In this document: positions 47,935 through 48,668 of the stretch, piece after piece | How positions within the stretch are numbered: position 1 is the first letter of the stretch | How the letters are laid out: each line of letters opens with the position of its first letter | Assembly (NCBI GenBank): GCA_005778035.1 | Contig: SXKT01000038.1 | Span: 1 to 48,668, forward strand | Origin: Chloroflexota bacterium | Lineage (GTDB): Bacteria; Chloroflexota; Anaerolineae; Anaerolineales; Villigracilaceae | DNA length: 48,668 bases | Direction of reading: 5' to 3' | Notes under the pieces: generated by a model | The model's database searches: none | Seen by the model: only the letters and a program-made list of their open reading frames with translations | What the model was told of the DNA's origin: nothing | Translations under genes and position numbers: made by a program

Positions 47935-48668
47935 CTACGAGATCCCTGCGATCTTCAATCCATCCGCAAGGATCGCCTTAACCTTGTCGCCATGGCGTGT
48001 TTCGCAATACACCCGCAAGATCGGTTCCGTCCCGCTAAAGCGGATCAATAACCAACCGCCATCCTCCAATCGGAATTGGAAGCCATCGATGGTAACAAGC
48101 TCCTTGACCTTAAGCCCGCCGATGGTGACAGGGTTGGCTGCCAGCACCATTTGCTCGCGGTCTTTTCGGTCACCCGAGAAGGGAGAATCGACCCGGTCGT
48201 AAAAGAATTCTCCGCCAACCTGCTTGAACAGCATCGCCAGCAGTTCCGTCGGTTTTTTGCCAGTCCGCACCATAAAATCGAGGAAGTACAGGCCTGCCAA
48301 AATACCGTCACGCTCCGGTACGTTCTCACGGAAGGCATACCCTCCGCTTTCCTCACCGCCAACAAGGGCATTGGTTTCGGTCATTTTTGGCGCGACATAC
48401 TTGAACCCAACGCCGGTCTCATGCACCGGTACGCCGTATTGTTGTCCCAAAATGTTCAACATGCCAGTGGTAGAGAGGGTCTTGACGATATCGCCACGCA
48501 TGCCCCGGATCTCCAACAGGTAATAGGCAAGCAGGCCAAATACACGCAACTGGTTTACAAACTGGCCATTTTCATCACCAACGCCAAGCCGGTCCGCGTC
48601 GCCATCGGTGATCAGCAATACGTCGGCATGGTTGTCAACCGTCGCCTGTAGCCCAACATCGATGTTGG
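47935..48668 (-). CDS. phosphoglucomutase/phosphomannomutase, C-terminal part (5' end outside window)
   Basis: Some 243 codons of an alpha-D-phosphohexomutase run off the window edge. The visible part starts within domain 2, with the metal-binding DGDADRLGV, and continues through [10 protein letters not shown] (sugar recognition, domain 3) to [14 protein letters not shown] (phosphate-binding loop, domain 4). The catalytic serine loop of domain 1 lies outside. The enzyme interconverts hexose-1- and 6-phosphates for glycan precursors. The visible part continues without interruption from 48668 to its stop at 47935. Confidence 0.93.
   Translation of the reverse strand, partial: NIDVGLQATVDNHADVLLITDGDADRLGVGDENGQFVNQLRVFGLLAYYLLEIRGMRGDIVKTLSTTGMLNILGQQYGVPVHETGVGFKYVAPKMTETNALVGGEESGGYAFRENVPERDGILAGLYFLDFMVRTGKKPTELLAMLFKQVGGEFFYDRVDSPFSGDRKDREQMVLAANPVTIGGLKVKELVTIDGFQFRLEDGGWLLIRFSGTEPILRVYCETRHGDKVKAILADGLKIAGIS

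Noticed and set aside
1-48668. CRISPR arrays, insertion sequences, prophage or integrase genes
   Set aside because: I saw no regularly spaced repeats, transposase motifs or terminal repeats; every sizeable gap is explained by promoters, terminators or the tRNA.

Overview
The window looks like chromosomal DNA of an Anaerolineae-type member of the Chloroflexota, probably rod-shaped or filamentous. The signs are roughly balanced GC, an mreBCD-mrdA-minCDE-rodA cluster, both GlnRS and GluRS, a CBS-containing family II pyrophosphatase, a YgfM/XdhD-like molybdenum hydroxylase and proteins of monoderm type. The placement is inferred from gene content, not from a phylogenetic marker. I see no phage, insertion sequence or CRISPR array. 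The window is dense ordinary chromosome with several unusual proteins.

Layout. 1-4677: a cut-off hydroxyacid dehydrogenase (-) diverges from two FHA proteins, mtnP and a SEDS (FtsW/RodA) protein fused to a transpeptidase-like domain that has lost its catalytic motifs. 4729-14020: a two-cluster ferredoxin (-) diverges from a tight run: degenerate FAD-type subunit, PreP-like M16C protease, XdhD-like molybdenum hydroxylase, CBS pyrophosphatase, XdhC. 14065-19678: an SPFH protein with a C-terminal DNA-binding domain, an SCP2 protein, two small membrane or stress proteins, a SpoIIE-type phosphatase-like protein without the usual metal site, and secD-secF. 19742-23179: tRNA-Gln(CUG), glnS and, convergently, gltX.

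23199-30901 (minus strand) is the morphogenesis block, transcribed mreB-mreC-mreD-mrdA-minC-minD-minE-rodA-gltX. It couples elongasome parts, division-site selection and Glu-tRNA charging in one direction. 31078-35330: degV, udk, a cyclophilin, a VTT membrane protein, a CBS-ACT protein and an RluB/RsuA-like pseudouridine synthase. 35422-40977: a HAD phosphatase, a methyltransferase-glycosyltransferase fusion, wecB broken by an in-frame TAG, a pabB-pabC fusion and an OsmC-like protein. 41080-48668: an MFS permease, then metG, rpoD-like sigma, yceD-like, a long-chain polyprenyl synthase, tatD and a cut-off phosphohexomutase, all on the minus strand.

The strongest leads are these. (1) The molybdenum hydroxylase has lost all four cysteines of its ferredoxin-type [2Fe-2S] site but kept the other cluster, and its partner subunit has lost both FAD motifs, so its electron route must differ from the textbook one. 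(2) A SEDS polymerase is fused to a pseudo-transpeptidase next to FHA genes. (3) Several genes have a -10 box placed exactly so that transcription would begin at the start codon (leaderless mRNAs). (4) wecB carries an amber codon. (5) PBP2 has a cysteine-rich insertion. (6) GATC is strikingly over-abundant. No gap longer than 300 bases lacks a gene; the longest, between secF and glnS, holds a terminator, a tRNA and two promoters.
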